Below, piece by piece: positions 62,678 through 64,000 of a DNA stretch of 64,000 nt. Below the pieces are notes generated by a model, which saw only the letters and a program-made list of their open reading frames with translations, did not search any database and was not told where the DNA came from. The position numbers and the translations under genes are program-made. This DNA comes from Salmonirosea aquatica (GTDB lineage Bacteria; Bacteroidota; Bacteroidia; Cytophagales; Spirosomataceae). Each line of letters opens with the position of its first letter. Position 1 is the stretch's first letter. The stretch lies in the NCBI RefSeq assembly GCF_009296315.1, contig NZ_WHLY01000002.1:2542001-2606000 (forward strand). Reading direction: 5' to 3'.

Positions 62678-64000
62678 TTATATTTTTCTGGCTGTATTGA
62701 TTACGTTCACTCCATTGAAGCGGGTCGTCGAACTGCCGTGCGATACCGCGCTCGACTGGCTGGGCTGGCCTTTGCCGTCGAAGAACGAGCCGCCCAATCG
62801 GTAGTCGCGATCGTCACAGATCTTGGCGCATGAGTTCCAGAATTCCTGCGTGTTCGACTGGTAGGCTACGTCCTTGAGCATTCCGCCGATTTTTCCATCC
62901 TTAATTTCGTAGAAAAGTTGTCCGCCAAACTGGAAGTTGTAGCGCTGCTGATCGATGGAGAACGAACCGTCGCCGATGATATAGACTCCTTTTTCTACAT
63001 CCTTGATCATGTCATCAACTGACAAAGGCGTTTTCCCCGGTGCGAGCGACACGTTAGCCATACGCTGAAACTGCACTGAACTCCAGCTGTCGGCGTAGCA
63101 GCAGCCCTGCGATTCATTTTCGCCAATGATGTGCACCTGGTCGCGGATAGCCTGATAGTTAACCAAGGTACCATCTTTCACCAAGTCCCAACGCTTGGTT
63201 TTTACGCCTTCGTCGTCCCAACCGACCGCACCCAGCGAACCAGGTTGTACTTTATCGGCAAAGAGCGTCACCTGAGGACTACCGTACTTGAAATCGCCCG
63301 CTTTCCACTTGTCCAGGGTAGCGAATGAAGTTCCGGCAAAGTTGGCCTCATAACCTAGCACCCGATCCAGTTCGAGTGGGTGGCCCACCGACTCGTGAAT
63401 CGTGAGCCACAGGTGCGAAGGGTCAAGCACCAGATCGTACTTTCCGGCTTCGACCGACTTGGCAGTGAGTTTTTCTTTGGCTTGTTTGGAGGCGGCGGTC
63501 ACGTCTTCCAGCATATCGTACCCTTTATTGTAGCGGGTCGTAATCCCCTTGATGCTGTCGGTCGGATTGGCCTGCAGGTACTCGTAGCCCATGCCCATCG
63601 GCGCGCTGAGCGACTGCCGGGTTTCGAACTTACCACTCTTGGGGTCAATGGCCGTGACGTTAAAAATAGGCCACATCCGGTGAATATCCTGATCGATGTA
63701 GGAGCCATCGGTTGAAGCGAAGTACTTCTGCTCATTGACCTGGAAAAGTACGGAATTGACGTAATTGGCCCCGTTTTTCATCGCGGCGTCATTCACCGTA
63801 AGCAGCAGATCCACCTTTTCCTTAATGGGTACCTCAAAGGCATTTTTAGTAATGGGCGCCTTCCAGCTCACCTCACCAAAACCTTTCTGCGGAGCCAGTT
63901 GTACGGGTTCCTTCATCAATTTGGCATTGGCCTTGGCAATCGCCACGGCTTCTTCGGCAGCTTTGGCGGTCTGGGCTTCGCTTTTGGCATCGACTACCGC
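62678..64000 (-). CDS. tldD: TldD-family metalloprotease (partial, runs off right edge)
   Basis: The frame stays open from the stop at 62678 to the window edge (441 codons), so the start lies outside. HESVGHPLE supplies the HExxxH zinc site, with GSLGAVGWDDEGV, DRDYRLGGSFFDGKGQP and ARKI at the end. A GTG at 63946 is not a likely start because the protein continues upstream (AKSEAQTAKAAEEAVA). First gene of the tldD-tldE operon; forms a hetero-oligomer with the next gene product. Confidence 0.93.
   Translation of the reverse strand, partial: AVVDAKSEAQTAKAAEEAVAIAKANAKLMKEPVQLAPQKGFGEVSWKAPITKNAFEVPIKEKVDLLLTVNDAAMKNGANYVNSVLFQVNEQKYFASTDGSYIDQDIHRMWPIFNVTAIDPKSGKFETRQSLSAPMGMGYEYLQANPTDSIKGITTRYNKGYDMLEDVTAASKQAKEKLTAKSVEAGKYDLVLDPSHLWLTIHESVGHPLELDRVLGYEANFAGTSFATLDKWKAGDFKYGSPQVTLFADKVQPGSLGAVGWDDEGVKTKRWDLVKDGTLVNYQAIRDQVHIIGENESQGCCYADSWSSVQFQRMANVSLAPGKTPLSVDDMIKDVEKGVYIIGDGSFSIDQQRYNFQFGGQLFYEIKDGKIGGMLKDVAYQSNTQEFWNSCAKICDDRDYRLGGSFFDGKGQPSQSSAVSHGSSTTRFNGVNVINTARKI

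Overview
The window looks like a chromosomal segment of a Bacteroidota bacterium, most likely Cytophagales close to Spirosomataceae (Spirosoma/Dyadobacter-like). The evidence is Bacteroidota-type -7 boxes (TAnnTTTG) before several genes, weak Shine-Dalgarno signals, a CHU_C/type IX secretion C-terminal domain at the end of the 39.1-41.1 kb gene, a LysS with a C-terminal extension, two fasciclin domains in a lipoprotein, and LytTR and HisKA_2 signalling. Native parts are moderately GC-rich and packed with the palindrome GGTACC (about 94 copies by eye, about 16 expected by chance). Three AT-rich accessory stretches (about 1.1-4.3, 9.6-11.7 and 19.2-26.9 kb) lack it.

Layout. 0-4.2 kb: start of a Tricorn-like protease, then a two-gene ATPase plus TPR module resembling a split STAND/NLR-type conflict system. 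4.4-9.6 kb: phosphodiesterase-like enzyme, fasciclin lipoprotein, and an overlapping SGNH esterase/GH28 pair for pectin. 9.7-11.7 kb: a PIN toxin-antitoxin pair and an AT-rich membrane protein set among copies of a palindromic repeat. 12.0-18.2 kb: alcohol dehydrogenase, Uma2 protein, and an RNA-repair locus made of a WYL regulator, two divergently placed tRNA-like RNAs, a slipin and the RNA ligase RtcB. 18.3-20.8 kb: histidine kinase and LytTR regulator. 21.1-25.2 kb: small secreted proteins, TPR gene and TPR debris, a new PGYKF-repeat protein between palindromic repeats, and a Uma2 remnant. 25.2-32.7 kb: amidohydrolase, broken DUF2809 gene, esterase, PIN pair, class IV aminotransferase, orphan sugar-binding lipoprotein, and an ECF sigma operon. 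32.8-38.9 kb: MacB/FtsX-like permease, two DUF1206 proteins, GNAT enzyme, RibBA. 39.1-47.4 kb: gliding/T9SS protein, YbaB, glycosyltransferase, PspC, cold-shock protein, LysS, PadR regulator with a membrane protein, MutM-like glycosylase. 47.4-51.5 kb: another PIN pair, P1 peptidase, DinB protein, Tat-exported hydrolase, initiator tRNA. 51.5-64 kb: era, der, NUDIX, ruvB (frameshifted), YtxH, leucine-rich repeat protein, MoxR with DinB proteins and DUF4159, Uma2, TldE and TldD (cut by the right edge).

The strongest candidate for an under-described system is the WYL / tRNA-like RNA / slipin / RtcB locus at 13.8-18.2 kb. RtcB seals RNA broken to 2',3'-cyclic phosphate ends, and the tRNA-like RNAs beside it could be bait, substrate, regulator or scaffold. 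The ATPase plus TPR pair at 1.2-4.2 kb is second. Several frameshifts sit in homopolymer runs (21504-21510, 26563-26566, 54927-54931). Because one of them breaks ruvB, assembly indels should be suspected before calling these pseudogenes.
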